Shown piece by piece: positions 21,333-31,214 of a stretch of 64,000 nucleotides of DNA. Position numbers and translations under genes: made by a program. Source of the stretch: Venturia oleaginea (taxonomy: Eukaryota; Ascomycota; Dothideomycetes; Venturiales; Venturiaceae); assembly GCA_013176395.1 (NCBI GenBank), contig JABMLP010000002.1, positions 372,001 through 436,000 of the forward strand. Direction: 5' to 3'. The notes under the pieces were generated by a model. That model searched no databases, was not told the origin of the DNA, and worked only from the letters and a program-made list of their open reading frames with translations. Positions within the stretch are counted from its first letter, which is position 1; the number at the start of each line of letters is the position of its first letter.

Positions 21333-22530
21333 GAACCGTCCGATCGTTCGGCCTTTATTAACCCTAAAGAGATGGAGGCCGTTGCCGTTGCCGTTGCATT
21401 CCTCCGTTGGGGACCATCTCTATAGGCATATCCGGCCGACGCCCTCTCTCGAGTCTAGTTTTCGATCGTATCGTCTAGCTGCCTCCGATGGGGCTCACCT
21501 TTTTTTCGATCTCAGTTCCGCTGAACTATTGGTGAACCGTCCGATCGTTCGGCGTTTATCAACCCTAAAGAGATGGAGGCCGTTGCCGTTGCCGTTGCAT
21601 TCCTCCGTTGGGGACCATCTCTATAGGTACATCCGGCCGACGCCCTCTCTCGAGTCTAGTTTCGATCGTATCGTCTAGCTCTGCCTCCGATGAGGCTCAC
21701 CGCTTTCGATCTTACAGTTCCGTTGAACTATTGGTGAACCGTCCGATCGTTCGGCGTTTATCAACCCTAAAGAGATGGAGGCCGTTGCCGTTGCCGTTGC
21801 ATTCCTCCGTTGGGGACCATCTCTATAGGTACATCTGGCCGACGCCCTCGCGAGTCTAGTTTCGATCGTATCGTCTAGCTCTGCCTCCGATGGGGCTCAC
21901 CGCTTTCGATCTTATAGTTCCGTTGAACTATTGGTGAACCGTCCGATCGTTCGGCGTTTATCAACCCTAAAGAGATGGAGGCCGTTGCCGTTGCCGTTGC
22001 ATTCCTCCGTTGGGGACCATCTCTATAGGTACATCCGGCCGACGCCCTCTCTCGAGTCTAGTTTCGATCGTATCGTCTAGCTCTGCCTCCGATGGGGCTC
22101 ACCGTTTTCGATCTCACAGTTCCGCTGAACTATTGGTGAACCGTCCGATCGTTCGGCGTTTATCAACCCTAAAGAGATGGAGGCCGTTGCCGTTGCCGTT
22201 GCATTCCTCCGTTGGGGACCATCTCTATAGGTACATCTGGCCGACGCCCTCGCGAGTCTAGTTTCGATCGTATCGTCTGGCTCTGCCTCCGATGGGGCTC
22301 ACCGCTTTCGATCTTACAGTTCCGTTGAACTATTGTTGAGCCGTCCGATCGTTCGGCGTTTATCAACCCTAAGAGATGGAGGCCGTTGCCGTTGCCGTTG
22401 CATTCCTCCGTTGGGGACCATCTCTATAGGTACATCTGGCCGACGCCCTCGCGAGTCTAGTTTCGATCGTATCGTCTGGCTCTGCCTCCGATGGGGCTCT
22501 CCGCTATCGTCCTTACAGTTCCGTTGAATT
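21333..22530 (+). repeat. Tandem array of six ~200-bp units derived from the RNase H region
   Basis: Units begin with GAACCGTCC-type starts at 21333, 21534, 21736, 21936, 22138 and 22338 (GAGCC), spacing 200-202 bp. The source copy starts at 20976. Each unit keeps the RNase H Glu region (AFINPKEMEAVAV) and the last Asp region (ADALSRV, WGSPLS) but lacks about 156 bp between them, including the CDNSTAV motif. Each also contains a (GTTGCC)-type micro-repeat. Small differences between units (CTCTCGAG versus CGAG) show successive duplication. Confidence 0.9.
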
Positions 22531-22608
22531 CTTGCTATCCCGGGGATTGCAACTTTGGGCTTGGCGCGCTGTTCGTGGCAGCCGTTCTTTGCAGGCTCAT
22601 CGGCTTAA

Positions 22609-23775
22609 GCGCCATGCTACTCTGCTATCGCCGACGTTCGGCAGATACCCTGGTCGGACTCCGGTACTCGTACAAAGCTTGCTAACGTGCTTCGTCCAGC
22701 ACCTAGCCTCGAGTATACTTCCTACGATAGCGAGCTCCTCCCTACAGTTCATAGGTTCTTCCTCCGTACCCTTCGCGAGCGAAACCTTGGCCTCTCTGAT
22801 GAGTATATTACCCTCTTATGGTACGGCTTGGCCCAGAACACGCGCAACACGTACGGCGCGGGTATCAAGAGCTGGGAGAGGTTCTGTACGCTGGAGGGCT
22901 GTGTAGACTATCCCGCAGAACCCCTCAATCTCGGCGAATGGATGGCAAGGCGTGTCATTACTGGAGGAGCGAAAGGCATCATTTCCGGCGCTACAGCGGC
23001 CAGCTACCTCTCCGTAGTACGTTCAAAGCATATCGACCTGGGATACCCTATCAGCGCGTTCGCTGATCCGATGCTCCTACGCGCAAGACAGGGGGCTCTC
23101 AACCTCAGGCCTCCGAAGCGCAAGAATAGGCTCCCTATTACTGTACGCATCCTTGAGGGACTGACGGCTGTGGAACCGACCACCGGAGCCGACCTCAATC
23201 TCGACACTCTCTTCAAGGTGGCCTATGCTGGTTTCTTCCGCCTTGGCGAGCTGGCTTACACTAGAAGAGATAGGGAGCACCCGCTGTTCTCCTATACTCA
23301 CGTCTTACGGAGCGATATCGCCTTCCATCGTCATACGCCTAGCCATCAGCCTTACGGGGTCTCTATTTTCCTGAAGCGTAGCAAGACCGATTACGCTAAT
23401 CAGGGCGTTCCCATCTCCATCGCCGCAACGGGAAAACCTACCTGTGCAGTAGCCGCCCTGGTAAGACTTTTCAGGCACGATCCGAAGCCGCTTTCGGCGC
23501 CTCTCTTCGACATCGGCAAAGGGCATTGTTCGGCCGCTGCTGTACACATGCAACTACGCCGACGCCTCCTCGCTACTGGTATTATCTCCTCGCTGGACGA
23601 CAAGTCCTACACAGGCCATTCCTTCCGCAGGGGTGCTGCTACGGACGCAGCTGCGAAGGGAGTGCCTGAGCTCGAGCTTAAGGCAGCGGGTCGATGGTCC
23701 TCCGAAGCTTTCCTCCGTTACATATCCCGTTCGTTCGAACAGCAGCTTGCAATCAGTCGCCTGTTCCTGATATAA
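22609..23775 (+). CDS. Ngaro tyrosine recombinase (YR)
   Basis: Open frame of about 389 codons without its own ATG at the start, so it was probably translated by frameshift or splicing from the upstream ORF. N-terminal SAM-like DNA-binding helices include LAQNTRNTYGAGIKSWERFC and AASYLSVVRSKHIDLGYP. The catalytic domain has the first Arg in AYAGFFRLGELAY, the H-x-x-R box in YTGHSFRRGAATDA, and the nucleophile Tyr in AFLRYISRSF, followed by a short tail and TAA. This enzyme replaces a DDE integrase and explains the lack of target-site duplications. No stop interrupts it. Confidence 0.88.
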   Translation, partial: APCYSAIADVRQIPWSDSGTRTKLANVLRPAPSLEYTSYDSELLPTVHRFFLRTLRERNLGLSDEYITLLWYGLAQNTRNTYGAGIKSWERFCTLEGCVDYPAEPLNLGEWMARRVITGGAKGIISGATAASYLSVVRSKHIDLGYPISAFADPMLLRARQGALNLRPPKRKNRLPITVRILEGLTAVEPTTGADLNLDTLFKVAYAGFFRLGELAYTRRDREHPLFSYTHVLRSDIAFHRHTPSHQPYGVSIFLKRSKTDYANQGVPISIAATGKPTCAVAALVRLFRHDPKPLSAPLFDIGKGHCSAAAVHMQLRRRLLATGIISSLDDKSYTGHSFRRGAATDAAAKGVPELELKAAGRWSSEAFLRYISRSFEQQLAISRLFLI

Positions 23776-23931
23776 CACCGTTGTGTTCACCCGATCGCCA
23801 AAAGCTATACTCTGCTTCGCTACACCGCTGTGTTTCTCGCCTCTACCCCGGACCGAGTATGTCGTACAGACTCGCCTCCTATCCCACCTCGTTTCCTTCT
23901 TGTTTGTCTGGGCCGCAGGCGCTTCGCTTCT

Positions 23932-24168
23932 GGGCAGTAGGGCACCTCATTTGCCTTCAATCGAGAAGCAATTGAGCCGTGGGCATGCCATCCTGAGACC
24001 TACCCCGTGGCTGAAGCCCCGTGTGGCTGAGGAAGCCTGTATGGCTCAGGGCTCAATGGCTTGCTCGCTCACAATGAAAATTCACGTGCCCTGGCCTGCG
24101 TCCGGCCAATCAACAGATAAAACGTGCCAGATGACCGTGATCCGAAGGCGTGGCGAGATGGAGATAGA
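23932..24168 (+). repeat. Ngaro split direct repeat B1
   Basis: 237 bp, matching B2 at 24326-24562 over its whole length as read by eye. It abuts A2 directly at 24168|24169. Confidence 0.9.
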
Positions 24169-24285
24169 TGCTAGTGTCTATCTGGTGGAGCAAGGGCCTC
24201 GTCCGACCAAGCGACAACAACAACATGGCGATCTCGCATATCGCACGACTTCTGAGCCCTCTGAGGCTCGTCTTGTATCTAGATT
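24169..24285 (+). repeat. Ngaro split direct repeat A2
   Basis: 117-bp copy of the left-end repeat A1, sandwiched between B1 and B2 with a 40-bp spacer (24286-24325) before B2. Confidence 0.9.
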
Positions 24286-24325
24286 CCCACCCGCCTACAC
24301 CCTGTAGTCAACGTCTTATACGTGC

Positions 24326-24562
24326 GGGCAGTAGGGCACCTCATTTGCCTTCAATCGAGAAGCAATTGAGCCGTGGGCATGCCATCCTGAGACCTACCCC
24401 GTGGCTGAAGCCCCGTGTGGCTGAGGAAGCCTGTATGGCTCAGGGCTCAATGGCTTGCTCGCTCACAATGAAAATTCACGTGCCCTGGCCTGCGTCCGGC
24501 CAATCAACAGATAAAACGTGCCAGATGACCGTGATCCGAAGGCGTGGCGAGATGGAGATAGA
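24326..24562 (+). repeat. Ngaro split direct repeat B2, right end of element
   Basis: 237-bp copy of B1. LINE sequence resumes at 24563. Confidence 0.9.
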
Positions 24563-24855
24563 CTGTCTTTGTTGCCCATGGGCGGGCCGCTCCCGGCGTC
24601 TCTAGGGTATCGCTGAGGTCTGCATCTTGGTCTCCTGGAAAGAACTTTGTCGCTAGGATTCTAGAGATTTCCTCCTTGTTCTTACTCTTGGTTCCTGTTG
24701 AAGGATCCACGAGGTTCGGCATCTGTGGGAGCTGTACCGGGCCTCGTCGGCTCCATTTGCTCATCGTCCATAGCCCTTTGTTGTGTGCTTCTGTAGACTT
24801 CTCGCAGAAGTCGTCTAGGAATGCTCTCCAGTTGTCGGTGCTAAGCCTTCGCAGC
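24563..24855 (-). mobile_element. LINE ORF2 fragment, part before the RT domain
   Basis: Minus-strand frame with DNWRAFLDDFCEKSTEAHNK, LWTMSKWSRRGPVQLP and KSKNKEEISRILATKFFPGD, the usual stretch just upstream of a LINE reverse transcriptase. It joins in frame with the half at 17760-19081 once the Ngaro element is removed. The endonuclease domain is missing: beyond about 24855 the sequence turns AT-rich, so the LINE copy was 5'-truncated. Confidence 0.8.
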
Positions 24856-26091
24856 AAAACTTCACATCGCAATCATAATCATCGATGTATATGGAGTAAG
24901 ATACAAATATAACGAAAACGGGTACCGGGCTTGTGACTATTAAATATACGAAAAACCAGTGAATTAATTACTGTATAATACCTTAATTGTCAATTGAGGC
25001 CATACGATGCCTCCTATATATATCCAATACGAACTGAAATACGAGGCCAATGATACCCTAATAACGCATATAATAATAGTAATCAGATTTAACGTGGTAT
25101 GTAATGGCTGCTGTGCCGTGTGCCCACAATCTCTATCTACAATCGCAAAAACCCAACTCTCTGGGATGAAAAAGTCTCTCGGATCTATCCTGAGCGGAAT
25201 CTATACGGGGCGCGTAAGGGGACCATCAACGGCCGGTCCCTTCGCTTTCTTGACCTGTCCGTACACCTACTCTTACTATGCCCCCAACTTTACTACCCGA
25301 GTCATCTATACCGCTCCGGTCGGTGTAATTCCTATTCTCCGTGACCTACCTATCTATCTTCTCGTTTCACATGAATACCGCCATGTAATAACGCATATAA
25401 TGAAGGAGTATCAACGCATAGTAACACGTGTAAGTAAGTGATTGAAATGCAACGATGCAAGATATTATAGTCCCATATCTCTTTACAAATTGCTCTGGTT
25501 TTATAGCGAAGATACTACTCCTCCTAGTTGCTTGGCGAATTCACCGAACTGAGAATAACCTTAATTATTTTAGTAGGTTTAGTAGATAATACAGCCATAT
25601 TTGGTATTATTATATATATATAGTAAAGATGGGAGATATTTGCGGCACAATACGGAGGTAAGTAGAATAGATATAAATATCCGGATTAGGAGTAGCGTAT
25701 AGCGTTATGTGGCTCAATTCGGGGCGGTAAGCTGGAAACGGGGTCACAGGTGTCAAGTATTCACCGGCACATTTTCTGACCACGTGCGAAGGGACCTCGA
25801 ACTATATATTCACCTCTTCCCTGCGAGGATTTAATCAAGCACGTATTCTTCTACTCGTGCCCCAACTGCTGTTACCGTAATAATAAGCAAGTATGGCATT
25901 GGTCCGTGGCCTGAATACTCGGTAAGTAAAGTCGTCCTTGATCAGAATTTGTTAGTCGTCACCTTGTAGTCGTCACCTTGTCTTCGTCTGTCTGTATAGC
26001 CAGCTGAAGATGGAAGAACTGTTAGTATTCTGATCATCAAAAGACATACTCATATTACAGTTTCCGAGCCGATTTAAAATCTCCATGCCGC
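24856..26091. other. AT-rich gene-poor stretch with a GC-richer block
   Basis: By eye it is strongly AT-rich with runs such as TATTATATATATATAG near 25610. A more balanced block at about 25095-25345 is unlike its flanks, with short frames in two phases but no recognised domain. It may be old transposon sequence. Confidence 0.45.
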
Positions 26092-27553
26092 ATGTTGGGT
26101 ATCCCTAAAGAACTTCGCGAGAACATCTGATCTCTCGTCTTCCTTGATCCTCCAGATCGATACAAACCTCCCCGAGTCAACTGCAATAAAACAGAATGGC
26201 TGGATGCGTACGCATCAGGCCGACATTGGGATTGGGATTGTGATTTTGAACAAAAAGCGGATGTCAATGTGGCGGCCAATAGAAAACCTCGAGACCTTGC
26301 CCTCCTGCGTGTCAACAAGTTCATTTTTCGTGAAGCAGGACGCGTCTTCTTTCGAAAGAGCGAGTTTCTATTCCAAGACTGGAATGTATTCGCAAGGCTT
26401 TGGAGGGCCAAGGATGAACCGGACGTGGACCAGAATATTCCTCCATAGAGCAGCTACCTTCACAAGGCTCGCTATTTCCAAATCCCATTCGGCGATTTTC
26501 AACATGATCTGTCCCGTTTAGGCAGGACCTGTCTTGGAGTGAGCGGTTCAATAAAGCGCGATCGATAGCGCACATCTTGCTAGTAGGTGCTGATTGGGGC
26601 GATCAGGTCATTGATAGATCTGCCCTATTTCTTTTTGACAGGAACAGACCGTTAGATCGGACGAAGTATTACGCCGGGACCCTTCCGTACATGCTTACTA
26701 TGTTTCCCGGCTTGCGACAACTTGACGTAGGGGCTGGTATGTTGCGCGAGTTTGCAGACTATGCTTCGGACACCGGGCAACGCTGGCAGCCAGTTATGAG
26801 CATACTTCGCCGACACCAGGGATCATTGAAAGCTGTCCTGATGGACGAGATGAAAGATACGCAAAGTGCTTGGCTCTATGGCCTGGTCCGGACGGAGACG
26901 TCAATAACAGTAGTGGCGAGGGGGAAAATGCCACTCAGACAAGCGATATGGACTTTAGAAGAAGTGTCTGCAGCGGTTCAACTCAAGGTCAATCAGACAG
27001 AACCCTCTTCTTCTATGACGTTATTTTGCAGAGGCAAGAAGCTTGTCGTCAAACTTCATGGAGTTTCGCAGAAAACGAGTCACATTCCCATCATCAGGGC
27101 GTGGAGAAAACGGCTAGCGAACAAACTACGGCGGGCACAACAGCACGACAGGTTCGATCCGGCATATCAACACGACAGGTACGATCCGCCATGGGACTGA
27201 GGGTTTCGGGGGAATGCTATTGCTGTTTTTGTAGACATCAAATAAAGGTCAATAAAGCCAGGTCGTCACCGACCAAGGAATTTAAGCAATGGGGAGGGCG
27301 GCAGCCCAAGTGGGCAAAGCACGTTGACCTCTCGTACGATGAAGGCAATGAAGAGGATGATGCTGATGATGATGATAGATGTATCAAGCCGTGGAGAAAT
27401 GGGCGGCCGAAGTGGGCTCGAGAAGGCAGAATTAGAAGAGAAACACAGAGGGATGCCGAGGGGGGTGAGGACAATAGTGAAGATAACTCTTCGGATGAAG
27501 ATATTGACCTTGGACCGTCTATTGAAACAGACGAGGGAGGTATTCACTGGTGA
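26092..27553 (+). pseudogene. Decayed F-box-like hypothetical gene
   Basis: Begins MLGIPKELRENI, an F-box-like start, then a TGA where relatives usually have Trp, then LVFLDPPDRYKPPRVNC and RDLALLRVNKFIFREAGRVF in the same frame. A second in-frame TAG follows IPP near 26446, then a frameshift near 26525. The frame from about 26535 to 27178 (RFNKARSIAHILLVGADWGD ...) is open and joins through a good 56-bp intron (27179-27234, GTACGA...TTGTAG) to a last exon (27235-27553) with RQPKWAKHVDLSYDEGNEED and an acidic tail. At least three lesions in the first half indicate a pseudogene whose 3' half still looks intact. Confidence 0.6.
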
Positions 27554-28013
27554 GAAGTTGGGACTCCTGGTACGGAGTAGCTCGACGCGTCGGAGGTATC
27601 TCCTAGGCGGCGATGAAGTGGAGGACGTGACTGGAGGACTGACAACAAGAGGATTTATCCGGTGAAGAAGTACATCAGTACCTGCTTAGGAAACGATGAC
27701 CCTCATGGGTATTGATGGAAGGACCTTGTTTTCTCCTGTGACGCTGTTAATCTGTATTTAATCTGTCCGTCGATATATTATACCTTATTGCTCGGCCACA
27801 CCAAAGAGCATCACTGACATCCACTATTTCAATTTGCGAGTGAGAACAACACGATAAATTCTGGCTTCACATCTTTCTACTCTGCTTGCTTCCTAAATCA
27901 CCCAGGCCTATCATTTATACGAAGGGACTTGGACCGTTGAAGCGATACCACAAGATACCCACCAAGCGCGCTTTTGACTAATTTGGATCCACATTCCTGT
28001 CTCTCCCGCCGAG
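27554..28013. other. Intergenic, GH17 promoter region
   Basis: No coding frame supported. It contains the upstream region of the GH17 gene. Confidence 0.5.
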
Positions 28014-29081
28014 ATGCGCTTCTCCACCATAACTTCACTCGCCACCGCAATTGCACCTCTCGCCGTCTCTGCCGCTTCAGGCACGCTAGGTTTCTCTCTC
28101 GGCACAAAGAAGGCAGATGGCACCTGCAAATACCAGGCCGACTATGAATCCGATTTCAAGCTCATAAACGCTGTTTCTGGTTCCAAGATTGTGAGAGGCT
28201 ATTCCGCTTCCGACTGCAATGCAGCCCAAAACATACTGCCGGCTGCAAAGAGCCAGGGATTTCAGGTCATTCTGGGTATTTGGTAAAGTTCGCTTCAAGA
28301 CACGACCTCCGGATACGTGCTAATTGAACCCCAAGGCCCGATGTAGAATCCTCCTTCAGTGCCGACAAGAAAGCCATCTCTACCTATGCCACCAAGTTCC
28401 CAAACCAAGTCTATGCCATCACAGTCGGTTCCGAGACACTCTACCGCGGCAACTTCACAGGCGAACAACTCCTCTCCAAAATTCAAGAAGTCAAGTCCCT
28501 GGTCAAGGGAACCAACATTAAGGTCGGCACGGCGGACTCGTGGAACAAGTATGCGGATGGCACTGCCAATGCCGTCATTAAGGGCAATGTGGATATTTTG
28601 TAAGTGGTCAAAAAAGAGACAAGGCATGGACAGAACTAATAGTTGAATTAGACTCGTCAATGCCTTCGGCTTCTGGCAAGGACAGGATATTAGCAATGCT
28701 ACTCACCAATACTTCGATGATATCATGCAGGCATATTCTCATATTTCTGCCATGGGTGGTGGAAAGATTGAAGTCTGGAACGGCGAGACTGGCTGGCCTT
28801 CTGACGGTATGCTTACACAATCCTCACATATCAATACGTGCTAACAAGCGACAGGTGGATCTGACTTCAGTGCTGCTAAAGCTGGTACCAAGAACGCGCA
28901 AACCTACTTCAAACAGGCCGTATGCGGTATGGTAGGCTGGGGCTACAATGTCTTCTTTTTCGAGGCATTCGATGAGCCATGGAAGCCGAAGAGTATAGGT
29001 GACAATGGTCTTGCAGCTGATGAGACCCATTGGGGAGCTATGACTGCTGATGGAAAAGCCAAATACCCACTCAAGTGCTGA
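28014..29081 (+). CDS. GH17 beta-1,3-glucanase / glucanosyltransferase
   Basis: Four exons (28014-28282, 28336-28599, 28652-28806, 28855-29081), three short introns, 304 aa. A signal peptide (MRFSTITSLATAIAPLAVSA) directs it to the wall or outside. The GH17 barrel shows TLGFSLGTKKADGTCK, KIVRGYSASDCNAAQNI, the acid/base Glu region AITVGSETLYRG, LLVNAFGFWQGQDIS and the nucleophile region EVWNGETGWPSDGG, ending FFFEAFDEPWKP and HWGAM. The size matches short exo/endo-glucanases without a Ser-rich tail or GPI signal. It acts on beta-1,3-glucan of fungal or plant walls. Confidence 0.92.
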
Positions 29082-29741
29082 GTAAGTGTGACCAGGAGCG
29101 GAAGCCGAAAATGGCGTGTATGCCATCGAATATGTAGTGGGCCAAAAGGCAGGAATGAATTTGCTCGACAGAGATAGAAACGGAGGTAATGGTAAATGGG
29201 TAATGTCTACTGGATGGGGTTCAAGCATTCTTGGCGCAGCTATAGATAACAATTGTTGTTTTAGACAGAATTCGAAACATCGTTCTTGTTGATAGGCTTG
29301 CACTTAATGTATCAATTAAAGGGTATCATTCTCTCCTCCGAAAACTTGGCCATAGAACAACATATTCAGATGAATTTACCGTCATTAAACAACCAAAAGG
29401 AAGGTCGCTTTACTTACAGGATCAAATGAAGAGGTTGTCTTTCTTCTCAAAGCCGGTACCAGCCTTGCGCTTCCGACTGCGCCTCCACTATTTATCTCCC
29501 ATCCAATCACTTCCCTTCGCACACATCTTCCCGCTCTTGGCTGTGTATCTCCTGCAGCAATCACTCGATTTGCCAGAAGAAACGATGCAGCGACGCAGTC
29601 GACCCATGGCTGCCCCTCGATTCGCCCCACCGTGCGAACGTAGGCAGCGGCAGCGGCAGCGGCAGCGATCACAGTCTTGGGTGCATCAAGCAAGCTGATT
29701 GATAGATTGAACTGATACTATAAAACGAGAACGCCCTCGAC
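29082..29741. other. Intergenic
   Basis: Contains a (CAGCGG)-type micro-repeat at about 29644-29668 and an ACTATAAAA TATA-like element at about 29715, shortly before the PLC gene. Confidence 0.5.
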
Positions 29742-31214
29742 ATGCATCGATTCATTCCTCCCTTTTTCCGCAAGAAACCAAAGCCTGACAAGCCAATGGC
29801 CCCTCCTCTCACGGTTCGCAACCTCACGTCGGTGCCAATTGACCTCAAAGTCATTGAACGATACAATGCGCCTGGCGACAGCGGACCCCTGATCGCAGTG
29901 TCGCGCTTTGCCGGGAATATTACAAGCTTCACGAACAATTTCACCGAGACTGCTGGCTTCAAATTGCCTACTGGGCCTGCATCGAGGGAATTGGACGAGA
30001 ATGCGCAGAGCTTCAATCATGAAGAGATGGATATCAGGATTGATCCTTTCACAACCAATCATACAGACAAGCAGGCTACTGAGAGGGACTCCAATGAGAT
30101 TTTGCGACTCACGTTTGAGGCTGATGGGCAGAGATATCGCATTGATACGCCTTTGCCTGTGAGGTATATGAGGACATTGACGCCGTTGGCGCCAGATCCA
30201 AAGTATACCTTCACGGCTGTCTTTGTGCAAGGAGAGACGAATCTTACCATCTTCTCTTCTGCCAACTTGGATAGCTGGATGAACGAGCTAGCTGACCATG
30301 TCCCTATTTCATCTCTGTCTATTCCTGGTACACACAATTCTCCGACTTGTAACAAAGCGCTTCCGTCCGTTCGCTGTCAGGCAGTGTCTCTACGCGAACA
30401 ACTCAACAATGGCGTTCGATTCTTTGACATTCGAGTACAACCCGAGAAGCCAGCAGATCCAGGACACGACGGTTTGATCCTCGTTCATGGTGTCTTCCCA
30501 ATTTCACTCACAGGAAATAAATACTTTCGCGACCTTGCCAATGATGTGATCCACTTCCTCGACGAACATCCCTCCGAAACCGTCATCATCTCTATCAAAC
30601 GCGAGGGACCAGGCGAACACACCGATCAACAATTGTCCAAAATCCTACACGATCACTACACAAACAATGAGCGTTGGTACACGGATGCGCGCATTCCCAA
30701 GCTGGGTGAGGCGAGAGGCAAGATGACGTTGATGAGAAGATTTGCCCTGGATGACTCTCTCAGAGGCGACAACGATGGCCGTGGGTACGCAATCGACGCC
30801 GAAAATTGGGCTTACAACACTCCCAACGACCGCCACGGCGATGTGATGGTCCAAGATTTCTGCGAAGTCCTGGAAACCGAGAATATCGAGGTGAAGACCA
30901 AATACGTAACCGAACACTTGGAGCGTGCCGGTATCTTACAATGTCCTGATGTTGATGCGCCTCCTCGGCCGCTTTATCTCAATTTCCTGAGCGCAAGTAA
31001 TTTCTGGAAAGTGGGTTGTTGGCCAGAAAAGATTGCAGCGAGGTTGAATCCGGCGATTGTGAATCACCTTGCTGTGAAACATATTATGGGTGGAGAGGGC
31101 GATTGGGGAACAGGCGTTGTTGTTTGTGATTGGGTTGGCGAGGGGGGTGATTGGGATTTGGTTCGATTTGTTGTCGGAATGAATGGAAAGATGTTGATGA
31201 ATCATGGGCGTTGA
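29742..31214 (+). CDS. PI-PLC X-domain phosphodiesterase-like protein
   Basis: Single-exon 490-aa protein. Residues 1-180 form a fungal N-terminal beta-rich region (PPLTVRNLTSVPIDLKVIE). The X domain follows: LSIPGTHNSPTC holds the first catalytic His, then REQLNNGVRFFDIRV, then ILVHGVFPISL with the second His, HFLDEHPSETVIISIKREG and KMTLMRRFALDD. This is the layout of bacterial-type PI-PLCs, which cleave phosphatidylinositol or GPI lipids without calcium. No signal peptide is evident. The C-terminal third (LYLNFLSASNFWKVGCWPE, MGGEGDWGTGVVVCDWVGEG) completes the barrel. Confidence 0.85.
   Translation: MHRFIPPFFRKKPKPDKPMAPPLTVRNLTSVPIDLKVIERYNAPGDSGPLIAVSRFAGNITSFTNNFTETAGFKLPTGPASRELDENAQSFNHEEMDIRIDPFTTNHTDKQATERDSNEILRLTFEADGQRYRIDTPLPVRYMRTLTPLAPDPKYTFTAVFVQGETNLTIFSSANLDSWMNELADHVPISSLSIPGTHNSPTCNKALPSVRCQAVSLREQLNNGVRFFDIRVQPEKPADPGHDGLILVHGVFPISLTGNKYFRDLANDVIHFLDEHPSETVIISIKREGPGEHTDQQLSKILHDHYTNNERWYTDARIPKLGEARGKMTLMRRFALDDSLRGDNDGRGYAIDAENWAYNTPNDRHGDVMVQDFCEVLETENIEVKTKYVTEHLERAGILQCPDVDAPPRPLYLNFLSASNFWKVGCWPEKIAARLNPAIVNHLAVKHIMGGEGDWGTGVVVCDWVGEGGDWDLVRFVVGMNGKMLMNHGR

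Larger units (their letters stand above)
19082..24562 (+). mobile_element. Ngaro/DIRS-type tyrosine-recombinase retrotransposon inserted in the LINE
   Basis: A 5,481-bp element. In order: A1 repeat (19082-19198), a gag-like region, a DIRS-type reverse transcriptase with YLDDF, RNase H, a 200-bp tandem array, a tyrosine recombinase, then B1-A2-B2 repeats. The split direct repeats A1 ... B1-A2-B2 are the hallmark of Ngaro/PAT-type DIRS elements. No LTRs and no target-site duplication are visible. Joining 24563 to 19081 on the minus strand rebuilds an uninterrupted LINE frame. Frameshifts in gag, RT-RNase H and the array show the copy is inactive, although the recombinase frame is intact. Confidence 0.85.

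Noticed and set aside
21133..22527. Series of similar short frames with LLLNRPIVRRLSTL-type sequence
   Set aside because: They are out-of-frame readings of the RNase H-derived tandem repeats, not a repeat-protein gene.
23932..24562. B1/A2/B2 repeats considered as LTRs or a CRISPR-like array
   Set aside because: Only two copies of each, too long for CRISPR, and one A copy lies at the opposite end of the element; the pattern is split direct repeats.
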